Shown one piece after another: positions 35,874 to 46,235 of a stretch of 64,000 nt of DNA. Made by a program: the position numbers and the translations under genes. The DNA lies in the NCBI GenBank assembly GCA_029948415.1, contig JAJIZT010000001.1, positions 333,428 through 397,427 on the forward strand. The letters are read 5' to 3'. The DNA comes from Cenarchaeum symbiont of Oopsacas minuta. GTDB taxonomy: Archaea > Thermoproteota > Nitrososphaeria > Nitrososphaerales > Nitrosopumilaceae. The first letter of the stretch is position 1. Every line of letters starts with the position of its first letter. The notes beneath the pieces were generated by a model. It made no database searches. It worked only from the letters and a program-made list of their open reading frames with translations, and was not told where the DNA came from.

Positions 35874-36766
35874 TGGCGGTAAACCCTATACCAAATAGAT
35901 ATGATTTAGTATATTTGTTTGATGTATCAGATGGTAATCCAAATGGTGATCCTGATGCAGGAAATATGCCTAGGATGGATCCAGAAGATAATATGGGTCT
36001 TACCTCTGATGTTTCAATAAAACGTAAAATCAGAAACTATGTTCAAATGGCAAAAAAAGAAAGCGATGGATATCAAATTTATGTGAAAGAAAAAGCTGTA
36101 CTAAATAAATTAAACGAACAAGCAAGAGAAAAATTGCTTGGGAAAGAAAAACCAGACGATTTAAAAAAACTTCCTAAAGATGAAGACAAAGCAAAAAACT
36201 TGGTGTCCTATATGTGCTCTAAATATTATGATATACGAACATTTGGTGCTGTAATGAGTACTGGAGTAAATTGTGGTCAAGTGCGTGGACCTGTTCAATT
36301 TTCATTTGCCCGTAGCATAGATCCAATATTACCAATGGAGATAACAATAACACGTATGGCTGTTACTAAAAAAGAAGATGCCGAAAAAGGGCAGACTATG
36401 GGTAAAAAACACATAGTCACTTATGCTCTATATAGAGCTCATGCACATATATCAGCTAATCTCGCAGACCAGTCTGGTTTTTCAGAAGATGATCTACATC
36501 TTTTGTGGAATGCCTTACTTGGCATGCATGATCATGATCATTCTGCCACACGGGGTGAGATGGGACCTCGTGGTCTTGTCATATTCAAACATGATAGTGC
36601 CATTGGAAATGCTCCTGCTAGACAGTTACTTGAAAGAATAAAAATTAAAAAAGTAGAAGGTGGTGCCCCACGTAGTTATGAAGATTATAGAAAAAATATT
36701 GTCATAGATGAATCAAATATGCCTGATGGTGTTAAAATTGACATCAAACTAGATCCTAGAACATGA
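35873..36766 (+). CDS. cas7: Type I-C Cascade backbone protein Cas7 (Csd2)
   Basis: This 297-residue protein belongs to the Csd2/Cas7c family. It starts NRYDLVYLFDVSDGNPNGDPDAGNMPR, typical of the family, with DVSIKRKIRNYV next and GVNCGQVRGPVQFSFARSIDPI in the middle. Several copies coat the crRNA spacer in the Cascade complex. It overlaps the fusion gene by 1 bp and cas4 by 4 bp. Confidence 0.93.
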   Translation: MAVNPIPNRYDLVYLFDVSDGNPNGDPDAGNMPRMDPEDNMGLTSDVSIKRKIRNYVQMAKKESDGYQIYVKEKAVLNKLNEQAREKLLGKEKPDDLKKLPKDEDKAKNLVSYMCSKYYDIRTFGAVMSTGVNCGQVRGPVQFSFARSIDPILPMEITITRMAVTKKEDAEKGQTMGKKHIVTYALYRAHAHISANLADQSGFSEDDLHLLWNALLGMHDHDHSATRGEMGPRGLVIFKHDSAIGNAPARQLLERIKIKKVEGGAPRSYEDYRKNIVIDESNMPDGVKIDIKLDPRT

Positions 36767-37398
36767 TTACTAAATCTGAACTTGATCTACTCCCAATCTC
36801 TGGACTACAGCATTTTGTATTCTGTCCACGTCAATTTGCTCTCATACACATTGAACAAATTTGGATTGATAACGTTTTAACTGCGGAAGGGCGACAATTG
36901 CATAAAAAAGCTCATGAATTAGGCACTAAAATAGTGGGTCGTGATATGAAAATAGTTAGAGGTATGCCACTACGATCAATGCAGATTGGTTTGACTGGAA
37001 TCGCAGATATTGTTGAATTTTTTAGGACTAAAGATGGTTGGATTCCTTTTCCTATAGAGTATAAACGTGGTAAACCAAAATCACACCGTGCAGATGAAAT
37101 ACAACTATGTGCTCAAGCTATATGTCTTGAAGAAATGATTGGACACAAGGTTCCTGTAGGTGCTATATATTATAACAAAAATAAATCTCGTCACAAGGTA
37201 GTTTTTGATGATAATTTACGATCTCTAACTAGTGATGCATCACGTTCTATGCATAATCTTTTTGATTCAAGAATTACTCCATCTCCAATATATGGAAAAT
37301 ATTGTGAATCATGTTCCATCTTACATCAATGTATGCCAAAACAGATTGAACGAAAAAAAAATATTAAAAATTGGATATCCGAATATGTGAAATCATGA
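36763..37398 (+). CDS. cas4: CRISPR adaptation nuclease Cas4
   Basis: This 211-residue RecB-like nuclease has an iron-sulfur cluster. The first cluster Cys is in HFVFCPRQFAL, the PD-(D/E)xK core includes GIADIVEF and PIEYKRGKPK, and the last three Cys are in YCESCSILHQCMPK. Cas4 trims prespacers and helps select those with the right PAM, together with Cas1-Cas2. It overlaps both neighbours by 4 bp. Confidence 0.93.
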   Translation: MITKSELDLLPISGLQHFVFCPRQFALIHIEQIWIDNVLTAEGRQLHKKAHELGTKIVGRDMKIVRGMPLRSMQIGLTGIADIVEFFRTKDGWIPFPIEYKRGKPKSHRADEIQLCAQAICLEEMIGHKVPVGAIYYNKNKSRHKVVFDDNLRSLTSDASRSMHNLFDSRITPSPIYGKYCESCSILHQCMPKQIERKKNIKNWISEYVKS

Positions 37399-38435
37399 CA
37401 CAAATACAAAATACACTATATGTGACAACACATGGTTCATACCTGAGTAAAGATGGTGAAAATATACTAGTAAAGTCTGAAGGCAATATTGTCATGAGAG
37501 TTCCTGTACATGTGCTAGATGGTATAGTATGTATTGGTCGAATTATGATTAGTCCAGCACTCATGGGTCATTGTATGAAACATGGGTTGTCTATATCGTT
37601 TTTGACTGAAAATGGATATTTTTTAGGAAGAGTGGTAGGATCTGTTTCTGGAAATGTATTACTACGACGCGAACAGTATAGACATGCAGATGATCCGATC
37701 AAAAGTTTCAATATTGCAAAAAATATAGTAATTGGAAAAATACTCAACCAGCGTACTGTATTAGATAGAGCGTTAAGAGATTATAATGATGTAATGCATA
37801 TAAATGATAGAGACTCATTATGTGCAACTAAAATACACTTTACACAGGCAGTACAGCATATACAAAATGAAAATAATATTGATGTATTACGTGGGATAGA
37901 AGGCGAATCGGCAAAAAAATATTTCGGGCAATTTAATACACTTATCAGAACTAACAATGAAGAATTTCGTTTTATAGGTAGAAGTCGACGACCTCCATTG
38001 GATCGAATAAACTCTATGATGTCATTTGTTTATACATTGTTAACACATGATATACGTTCAGCATTAGAATCTGTTGGTCTTGATCCGACAGTAGGATTTT
38101 TGCATACTGATAGACCTGGAAGATTAGGATTGGCCTTGGATATTCTAGAAGAATTTAGGCCATGGTTTTGTGATCGATTAGTAATATCACTCATAAATCG
38201 TAAGCAAATACATGTGGATGATTTTATAATCATGCCTGATGGTGCATGTATGATGACTGCAGCTGGAAGGAAAATACTGATCATGGCATATCAAAAAAGA
38301 AAACGAGATCCTATTAAACACGGATTCTTGGATGAAAAATCATTTGTTGGAATAATGTGGCATTTGCAGGCTAAATTATTAGCACGTTATTTGAGGAAAG
38401 ATTTAGATGAATATCCTCCATTTCTATGGAGATGA
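37395..38435 (+). CDS. cas1: CRISPR integrase Cas1 (I-C type)
   Basis: This protein has 346 residues from the ATG that overlaps the cas4 stop (ATGA). An earlier ATG at 37371 would overlap cas4 by 28 bp and is less likely. The family layout is clear: N-terminal beta domain (TLYVTTHGSYLSKDGEN), then a helical domain with IEGESAKKYFGQFN (catalytic Glu), GFLHTDRPGRLGLALDILEEF (catalytic His) and the Asp in the following helix. It inserts new spacers at the leader end of the array. Confidence 0.94.
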   Translation: MTQIQNTLYVTTHGSYLSKDGENILVKSEGNIVMRVPVHVLDGIVCIGRIMISPALMGHCMKHGLSISFLTENGYFLGRVVGSVSGNVLLRREQYRHADDPIKSFNIAKNIVIGKILNQRTVLDRALRDYNDVMHINDRDSLCATKIHFTQAVQHIQNENNIDVLRGIEGESAKKYFGQFNTLIRTNNEEFRFIGRSRRPPLDRINSMMSFVYTLLTHDIRSALESVGLDPTVGFLHTDRPGRLGLALDILEEFRPWFCDRLVISLINRKQIHVDDFIIMPDGACMMTAAGRKILIMAYQKRKRDPIKHGFLDEKSFVGIMWHLQAKLLARYLRKDLDEYPPFLWR

Positions 38436-38439
38436 TTGT

Positions 38440-38730
38440 ATGATAGTCGTAGTAAGTTATGATGTGAGAACGAGTAGCCCTGAGGGTAGAACAAGGTTAC
38501 GCCGTTTAGCAAAAACATGCCAAGATTATGGTCAACGTGTACAACTATCTGTATTTGAAATATCTCTAAGCTCTACTGATTGGGTTTACGTTAAAGATCG
38601 TATATTAAATGAAATGAATAAAAATGAAGATAGTGTGAGATTTTATTATTTGGGAAATAATGCCAAAGGGCATATTGAACATATTGGAAAAAAACCAAGT
38701 ATTGACTATGATGGCGCCTTGATTGTTTAA
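38440..38730 (+). CDS. cas2: CRISPR adaptation protein Cas2
   Basis: This protein has 96 residues from the ATG at 38440, four bases after cas1. An earlier ATG at 38407 lies within cas1 and would add an unconserved 11 residues. It starts MIVVVSYDVRTSS and contains RTRLRRLAKTCQDYGQRVQLSVFE, the standard Cas2 ferredoxin-like fold. It forms the central dimer of the Cas1-Cas2 integration complex. It is the last gene before the leader and array. Confidence 0.94.
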   Translation: MIVVVSYDVRTSSPEGRTRLRRLAKTCQDYGQRVQLSVFEISLSSTDWVYVKDRILNEMNKNEDSVRFYYLGNNAKGHIEHIGKKPSIDYDGALIV

Positions 38731-38991
38731 ATGCGAACAATATGCATTCACATCACAAAGACGATGTTCGCACACTTGATATATATATAAAATTCAGCCG
38801 AAAGCATAAAATTAGTGATAATGTCCAATTATATCAAAAAACGACAACATATTCGCAAAAAATCAACATGATATATGTTAATGCATTATAATCTATAAAT
38901 TGTTTATAAATTTAACAAAAAAATAAGATTTTTTCTAGATGTTTTAGTAAATTAATAAATATTACATATTATAGTGTAAAGTAATAATAGA
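38731..38991 (+). promoter_or_regulatory. CRISPR leader with inverted repeat and TATA-like box
   Basis: This is 261 bp of AT-rich sequence between cas2 and the first repeat, with no frame. TGCGAACA (38732-38739) and TGTTCGCA (38765-38772) form an 8-bp inverted repeat just after the cas2 stop and may end the cas transcript or bind a protein. TTTATAAA (38903-38910) is a plausible archaeal TATA box for the pre-crRNA. The position next to cas2, and the more mutated repeat at the opposite end, agree with transcription rightwards. Confidence 0.65.
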
Positions 38992-41900
38992 GACACAACG
39001 TCCTCTTCGGAGGACGAGGATTGAAACAAAAAAATCTTGGTCAATTGGCGAGAGGTATGCGGGACACAACGTCCTCTTCGGAGGACGAGGATTGAAACTT
39101 GAGATACGAGATGAGATAAGAGCCACAAGCAAGACACAACGTCCTCTTCGGAGGACGAGGATTGAAACTGTAAAATTATATGTCTCACGGGCATGTTGTG
39201 ATAGACACAACGTCCTCTTCGGAGGACGAGGATTGAAACTTACAACCCAGTCGCCCTCTCGATCATATTGGGCTGACACAACGTCCTCTTCGGAGGACGA
39301 GGATTGAAACATGGCGTCACACTCATGGTGTCGCGGATATGTGAGACACAACGTCCTCTTCGGAGGACGAGGATTGAAACATCAACATGATGATAAATTA
39401 AAGGCAATTATCAAAGACACAACGTCCTCTTCGGAGGACGAGGATTGAAACACGGTGCAGTTTTAGTCATACTTGGATCACTCGTACGACACAACGTCCT
39501 CTTCGGAGGACGAGGATTGAAACATAAAACTGCCTTGAACAATCTCTCAACACTTGCTGACACAACGTCCTCTTCGGAGGACGAGGATTGAAACGAGGGC
39601 GGCGCCGATTAACGAGGATTAAACTGCACGACACAACGTCCTCTTCGGAGGACGAGGATTGAAACTATCTCCTTGTGGCGCGACTATCACCACTGTGCTG
39701 TAGACACAACGTCCTCTTCGGAGGACGAGGATTGAAACCTGTTTGCCCATGCATTAGATGGACGGATTGTGGAGACACAACGTCCTCTTCGGAGGACGAG
39801 GATTGAAACAACTACGAAATTGTGAGGGCTTACGGGGCATTATGACACAACGTCCTCTTCGGAGGACGAGGATTGAAACACAAATTTAAAAAATGTAAAC
39901 ATACACATGACATCAGACACAACGTCCTCTTCGGAGGACGAGGATTGAAACTTGCCTGCATGTTGTATTTTTGCGATCATTTTTAGGTGACACAACGTCC
40001 TCTTCGGAGGACGAGGATTGAAACGCTATGTTTGCTTTTCTTACTTTGTTCCAAGCCATGACACAACGTCCTCTTCGGAGGACGAGGATTGAAACCAGTT
40101 GTACACGCACTCACGTCGTAATGCATCCATGACACAACGTCCTCTTCGGAGGACGAGGATTGAAACTATATATTAAAGTATGAGAATACCCATGCCAAAG
40201 ACACAACGTCCTCTTCGGAGGACGAGGATTGAAACTTCTATCAATCACTTACAAGAGGTGTATATGTTGACACAACGTCCTCTTCGGAGGACGAGGATTG
40301 AAACAGAAGGCGGAAGTATGAATGCTAGATTGACTATAAAGGACACAACGTCCTCTTCGGAGGACGAGGATTGAAACACTTTGAAAAAAAATTAAATGTT
40401 TACCATGCCACGCACGACACAACGTCCTCTTCGGAGGACGAGGATTGAAACTCTCCCAAAATACGCACTCAAGTACTTGGACAAGACACAACGTCCTCTT
40501 CGGAGGACGAGGATTGAAACACTTGAAAAAAAATTAAATGTTTACCATGCCACGCAAGACACAACGTCCTCTTCGGAGGACGAGGATTGAAACTCTCCCA
40601 AAATACGCACTCAAGTACTTGACAAATAGACACAACGTCCTCTTCGGAGGACGAGGATTGAAACTTGTTAGCGCCCATGCGTCTGCACCAAATCTATTAG
40701 ACACAACGTCCTCTTCGGAGGACGAGGATTGAAACTTGTTAGCGCCCATGCGTCTGCACCAAATCTATTAGACACAACGTCCTCTTCGGAGGACGAGGAT
40801 TGAAACGTCTCTGATCTGCTCTTGCAGCATATGGTCGCCAGGACACAACGTCCTCTTCGGAGGACGAGGATTGAAACGTCTCTGATCTGCTCTTGCAGCA
40901 TATGGTCGCCAGGACACAACGTCCTCTTCGGAGGACGAGGATTGAAACGCTGTCAACACTTGTTATACCAAGACTTTCAAGCGACACAACGTCCTCTTCG
41001 GAGGACGAGGATTGAAACAGATCAGGTGTGCCTAATGACGAGATCGACGATCGACACAACGTCCTCTTCGGAGGACGAGGATTGAAACTATATTTTTGTC
41101 ATCGTCTAAATCTACATCTGCAGACACAACGTCCTCTTCGGAGGACGAGGATTGAAACGTTTTGGATGGAGTTTCTGATGCTTCTTGTCTCACGGTGGAC
41201 ACAACGTCCTCTTCGGAGGACGAGGATTGAAACAAATCCATCTGAAATTTGCTAAAATTAGCATAATTGACACAACGTCCTCTTCGGAGGACGAGGATTG
41301 AAACAAATCCATCTGAAATTTGCTAAAATTAGCATAATTGACACAACGTCCTCTTCGGAGGACGAGGATTGAAACTCGTGTATATCAACATGGCGACATA
41401 GAGCGAAATCGACACAACGTCCTCTTCGGAGGACGAGGATTGAAACCCGTTTGTCATAACAGGAGATGGGGATACAAGAGAGACACAACGTCCTCTTCGG
41501 AGGACGAGGATTGAAACGACTAAACTGAATAATGTTATGCGTGGACTGAGACGGACACAACGTCCTCTTCGGAGGACGAGGATTGAAACCCACATTAGGC
41601 TCATCATCTTTAAAGAGATCAAATGACACAACGTCCTCTTCGGAGGACGAGGATTGAAACATTATCTGGGTTTGCGATATTATGGTATAGGTAACTGACA
41701 CAACGTCCTCTTCGGAGGACGAGGATTGAAACCCAGCGGTAAAGACTATCTCGTAACAAATTAATCGACACAACGTCCTCTTCGGAGGACGAGGATTGAA
41801 ACGTATCACGCTCTACACAATCATGACAGTATATTTTAGACACAACGTCCTCTTCGGAGGACGAGGATTGAAACGGAATTGGTCCAGTGTAACCTTTACC

Positions 41901-44719
41901 GTATAACAGATTGACACAACGTCCTCTTCGGAGGACGAGGATTGAAACCACAACGCTAAACCACCCATCTCCAGATACTGACAGACACAACGTCCTCTTC
42001 GGAGGACGAGGATTGAAACAGTTGCTATTGATGGAATACGGCTTGAGTTTGCGGACACAACGTCCTCTTCGGAGGACGAGGATTGAAACTCTAGCACAGA
42101 TCAATTAGCGAATTCGCCAGAAACGACACAACGTCCTCTTCGGAGGACGAGGATTGAAACGATACCACGCTCTATACCCATCTGTATCATGCCTCCAGAC
42201 ACAACGTCCTCTTCGGAGGACGAGGATTGAAACATCGTCATCACGAGTTATGATTATATTATGACTGAGACACAACGTCCTCTTCGGAGGACGAGGATTG
42301 AAACGTATCTATCAAAAAGGCATATGGTATATCGGATAAAGACACAACGTCCTCTTCGGAGGACGAGGATTGAAACTGTATAGTGCGTATAGTACTGCAC
42401 TCCCACCTATTGACACAACGTCCTCTTCGGAGGACGAGGATTGAAACTACGTACAAAAATGAAGGGCTTGAGATTAACGATAGACACAACGTCCTCTTCG
42501 GAGGACGAGGATTGAAACAGATATTGCGTTGTTTCAACACTCATGGATTACCAGACACAACGTCCTCTTCGGAGGACGAGGATTGAAACAGGTGCAAGGC
42601 GCCAAATCCTCTCGCAATATCCCAGACACAACGTCCTCTTCGGAGGACGAGGATTGAAACTTTGGGGGTTTTGTTGCTAAGTCGTATGTCGTTATTTACA
42701 CAACGTCCTCTTCGGAGGACGAGGATTGAAACTGTGGCAAGCTACATCAGCGGTAATGATACACTTAGACACAACGTCCTCTTCGGAGGACGAGGATTGA
42801 AACTTGATCGGTCATGTCATCTATTTGATATGTCATAGCAGACACAACGTCCTCTTCGGAGGACGAGGATTGAAACGCACCACCATACCCAGTACTGCCG
42901 TTAACGCAGGAGACACAACGTCCTCTTCGGAGGACGAGGATTGAAACAATCAATCGGCTTTAGCGGCGTATTCGGCACGAACGACACAACGTCCTCTTCG
43001 GAGGACGAGGATTGAAACGGCTGATGTGCGCTCACGTTTTGTTATTGCGTCGTGACACAACGTCCTCTTCGGAGGACGAGGATTGAAACAGGGATTTGAC
43101 CAAAGAAGAAGTAGAAGCCATACACGACACAACGTCCTCTTCGGAGGACGAGGATTGAAACAGTAGCGCACCTGCTGCCGCACCAAGAAATACAAGACAC
43201 AACGTCCTCTTCGGAGGACGAGGATTGAAACTAAATCTAAAACTTAATGACATCAGAACCAACAAGACACAACGTCCTCTTCGGAGGACGAGGATTGAAA
43301 CTAAATCTAAAACTTAATGACATCAGAACCAACAAGACACAACGTCCTCTTCGGAGGACGAGGATTGAAACCTTGTATAGACTTTGTACCAATTACTTTA
43401 ATCGCGACACAACGTCCTCTTCGGAGGACGAGGATTGAAACTTATGTCACGCATTATTGTTGCCATATCTGACCTTGACACAACGTCCTCTTCGGAGGAC
43501 GAGGATTGAAACTGAGAGCCCGCTATGCGAAACGTGCAACAAAGGACACAACGTCCTCTTCGGAGGACGAGGATTGAAACTCTTGTGTCATGGGTACTAA
43601 TTTGGGCGTTTTATCGACACAACGTCCTCTTCGGAGGACGAGGATTGAAACAGCCGAATCGCAAAAATGACTCGACGCAAACAATGGACACAACGTCCTC
43701 TTCGGAGGACGAGGATTGAAACTGGTTCCGATTTTTTGCATCACGCATGATCTTGTGGACACAACGTCCTCTTCGGAGGACGAGGATTGAAACTGCTATT
43801 GTGCAGTTATCTTTTCTGACCGATCCGTGACACAACGTCCTCTTCGGAGGACGAGGATTGAAACAGGGATTTGACCAAAGAAGAAGTAGAAGCCATACAC
43901 GACACAACGTCCTCTTCGGAGGACGAGGATTGAAACTCCATGTGGTGTTGTCAGATGGACTATGCGCGCATGGACACAACGTCCTCTTCGGAGGACGAGG
44001 ATTGAAACGCGTCAACGTAAGATTTTGGACATGTGTCATCAGGACACAACGTCCTCTTCGGAGGACGAGGATTGAAACTCCAAAGGGCGCAAAATCTGCT
44101 GAAGAGGCTGCAAGACACAACGTCCTCTTCGGAGGACGAGGATTGAAACTCTTGTGTCATCTCGGTTAGTTTAGGGGTTTTGTCGACACAACGTCCTCTT
44201 CGGAGGACGAGGATTGAAACAAGCATTAGAGGAGGTACTCCTCTAATGGGCCAAGACACAACGTCCTCTTCGGAGGACGAGGATTGAAACGTCAAGGGAC
44301 TGACGTACCCCCATTACGACACCGTGACACAACGTCCTCTTCGGAGGACGAGGATTGAAACCTTGTCAGCCATTTAGTATGCAAGGGTTGAGGACCGGAC
44401 ACAACGTCCTCTTCGGAGGACGAGGATTGAAACAATAAGCTTAATGATGTTCTAACAAATATCATAAAGACACAACGTCCTCTTCGGAGGACGAGGATTG
44501 AAACTCAGCGTGCCAAGTCCTCTACTCGCTCTTGCTGCACGACACAACGTCCTCTTCGGAGGACGAGGATTGAAACAAAAACAAATCCGAGGATCTAATC
44601 GGCGGTACTGGACACAACGTCCTCTTCGGAGGACAAGGATTGAAACGCCATGTAGAGACGGTGTGCAAATCTGTTGATTAGACGACACAACGTCCTCTTC
44701 GGAGGACGAGGATTGAAAC
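38992..44719 (+). CRISPR. Type I-C CRISPR array, 81 repeats and 80 spacers
   Basis: The 36-bp repeat starts GACACAACGTCCTC, has the loop TTCG and ends GAGGACGAGGATTGAAAC. It contains a 7-bp stem, CGTCCTC/GAGGACG, closed on a UUCG tetraloop, and leaves an 11-nt 3' part (AGGATTGAAAC) after the stem, matching the 11-nt crRNA handle made by Cas5d in type I-C. I counted 81 repeats and 80 spacers of 32-39 bp (mostly 34-36). Nearly all repeats are identical. Repeat 53 (42697) starts with T, and repeat 80 (44611) has G to A in the stem. Several spacers are duplicated or related (see findings). Transcription is read as rightward from the leader. Confidence 0.97.
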
Positions 44720-44742
44720 ATGAAATATTTACTAAATAAAAT

Positions 44743-45222
44743 CTAGTTTGATTTTAAAAATTCTTTAATCTCTGCATAATTTGGTTCTTTTAATGGATCT
44801 TCTGATACCCATTTGTATCCAATTTTGCCGTTTTTGGTTATGATGAATATTGAACGCTTTGCTGCATTATAGTCTTTAACATGAAGCAGGTGTGGCATTA
44901 AAACATCATAGTCTTTTATCGTGGAGCTAGTATAATCGCCAAGAATTGGAAATGTGAGATTGTTCTTTTCTGCAAATGCCTTGTTTGCAAACGGTCCATC
45001 ATTACTTATTGCAACAACTTTTGCATCCAAACCCTCAAGCTCGCTACTCGAATCACGAAATGAACACAGTTCAGTCTCACATACTGGAGAGCTGGCAGCG
45101 ACAAAAAATGCAATCACGACATTTTTTCCAGCAAACTCTTCTAATTTACGCATCTTTAGTTCAGTATCGACTAGCTCAAAATTCGGTGCCATATCTCCTA
45201 TATTGACCATGTATGTTTTCAT
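44743..45222 (-). CDS. Peroxiredoxin (AhpC/TSA, BCP-like)
   Basis: This is a 159-residue thiol peroxidase. The active-site region is AASSPVCETELCSFRD, with peroxidatic C48 and a second Cys C53 five residues on, the BCP/PrxQ arrangement. It has a full thioredoxin fold, from MAPNFELVD to IKEFLKSN. It reduces hydrogen or organic peroxides in the cytoplasm, valuable to an aerobic ammonia oxidiser. A later Met (residue 5) is an alternative start. It stands alone, ending 23 bp from the last CRISPR repeat. Confidence 0.9.
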   Translation of the reverse strand: MKTYMVNIGDMAPNFELVDTELKMRKLEEFAGKNVVIAFFVAASSPVCETELCSFRDSSSELEGLDAKVVAISNDGPFANKAFAEKNNLTFPILGDYTSSTIKDYDVLMPHLLHVKDYNAAKRSIFIITKNGKIGYKWVSEDPLKEPNYAEIKEFLKSN

Positions 45223-45326
45223 ACATGTGGCAATATTAAGACTACACTTACTCTATATCCAATACTAATCTGATCGCAAAAAATAGGTATAGGTTTTTAT
45301 ATATAATTGGACGATTTTTAGCTGAT

Positions 45327-45701
45327 TTGGTGGGCGAAATTGCCGGCAGTTATAGTACAGTCGTACTCATGTTTGGTTTTGCTGTTGTTGCAACCGCTCC
45401 AGCATTACTCATATCTAGAATGATCGCACCTAGAACTGGTGGCAATCCTGTAAAATTTCTTCCAATGGAGTGTGGTCAGGTGCCCTCTGGAGCAGGCCGA
45501 ACTCATTTTATGATGCAATATTACGCGTACATACTCATGTTTGTCATATTTGATGTTATGGCTATATTCTTGTACGCATGGGGCGGCGCTGTCTTGAATC
45601 TCCCAAAGGCTGCAACTCTACCAATCTTGGCATTTCTTGCCATAATGTTTGCGGCAATGTCGTTTGCATTGTACCAATCAAAGAGGAGAAACATTTGGTG
45701 A
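45327..45701 (+). CDS. nuoA: NADH dehydrogenase-like complex I subunit A
   Basis: This 124-residue membrane subunit starts at a TTG (45327), or at the GTG directly after it; no ATG is suitably placed. It has three membrane helices, with the conserved loop FLPMECGQVPSGAGRTHF between helices 1 and 2, as in NuoA/ND3, where the acidic and Cys-containing loop lies near the quinone site. It is the first gene of an 11-gene operon, nuoABCDHIJKMLN. Confidence 0.9.
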   Translation: MVGEIAGSYSTVVLMFGFAVVATAPALLISRMIAPRTGGNPVKFLPMECGQVPSGAGRTHFMMQYYAYILMFVIFDVMAIFLYAWGGAVLNLPKAATLPILAFLAIMFAAMSFALYQSKRRNIW

Positions 45702-45705
45702 TTCC

Positions 45706-46233
45706 ATGTTAAAAGAACTTGTAACTCCACATGCGGCAAATGTCTTTGTAGGCAAGCTAGGAGAAATTTTGGAAAAGGCAGTGGATAAACCATTAGGATA
45801 TGCACTAAGTTGGGGCAGAATGTGGTCATTGTGGCCTGTGCATATCGAGACTGCATGTTGTAGCGTAGAATTTGGTGCCGCGTCAGGTCCAAAGTACGAC
45901 GTTGAACGATTTGGAATCATAGAAGCTTTTGGTTCATTGAGACAGTGCGACCTAGTCGTAGTACAAGGTACGATCACAAGAAAGATGGCTCCAAGGTTGC
46001 GTCTTGTATATGATCAGATGCCAGAGCCAAAGTACGTCATAGCAATGGGTGCATGCGCCATTACAGGTGGACTGTATTTTGATTCGTATAATGTGTTGCC
46101 TGGAATAGATGGAATTTTACCAGTAGATGTGTATGTTCCAGGATGTCCTCCGAGACCTGAGACACTGATACAAGGATGTATGCTATTACAGGAAAAGATC
46201 AAGCGCATAAAACAGGGTAATAGGTCAATATAG
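45706..46233 (+). CDS. nuoB: Complex I subunit B, [4Fe-4S] cluster N2 carrier
   Basis: This protein has 175 residues from the ATG at 45706, 4 bp after nuoA. HIETACCSVEFGAA contains the tandem Cys of cluster N2, and GACAITGG plus YVPGCPPRPE contain the other ligands. It passes electrons to quinone at the interface with NuoD. All four cluster Cys are present. Confidence 0.94.
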   Translation: MLKELVTPHAANVFVGKLGEILEKAVDKPLGYALSWGRMWSLWPVHIETACCSVEFGAASGPKYDVERFGIIEAFGSLRQCDLVVVQGTITRKMAPRLRLVYDQMPEPKYVIAMGACAITGGLYFDSYNVLPGIDGILPVDVYVPGCPPRPETLIQGCMLLQEKIKRIKQGNRSI

Positions 46234-46235
46234 CA

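Noticed and set aside
41803-42197. Spacers 41803-41838 and 42161-42197 both contain a similar CACGCTCTA stretch
   Set aside because: The likeness does not extend beyond about 15 bp and the translations differ, so shared origin is not supported.
38962-44721. Many open frames on both strands through the CRISPR array, with repeated peptides such as QSSSSEEDVVS or RPLRRTRIET
   Set aside because: They are translations of the 36-bp repeat, not genes.
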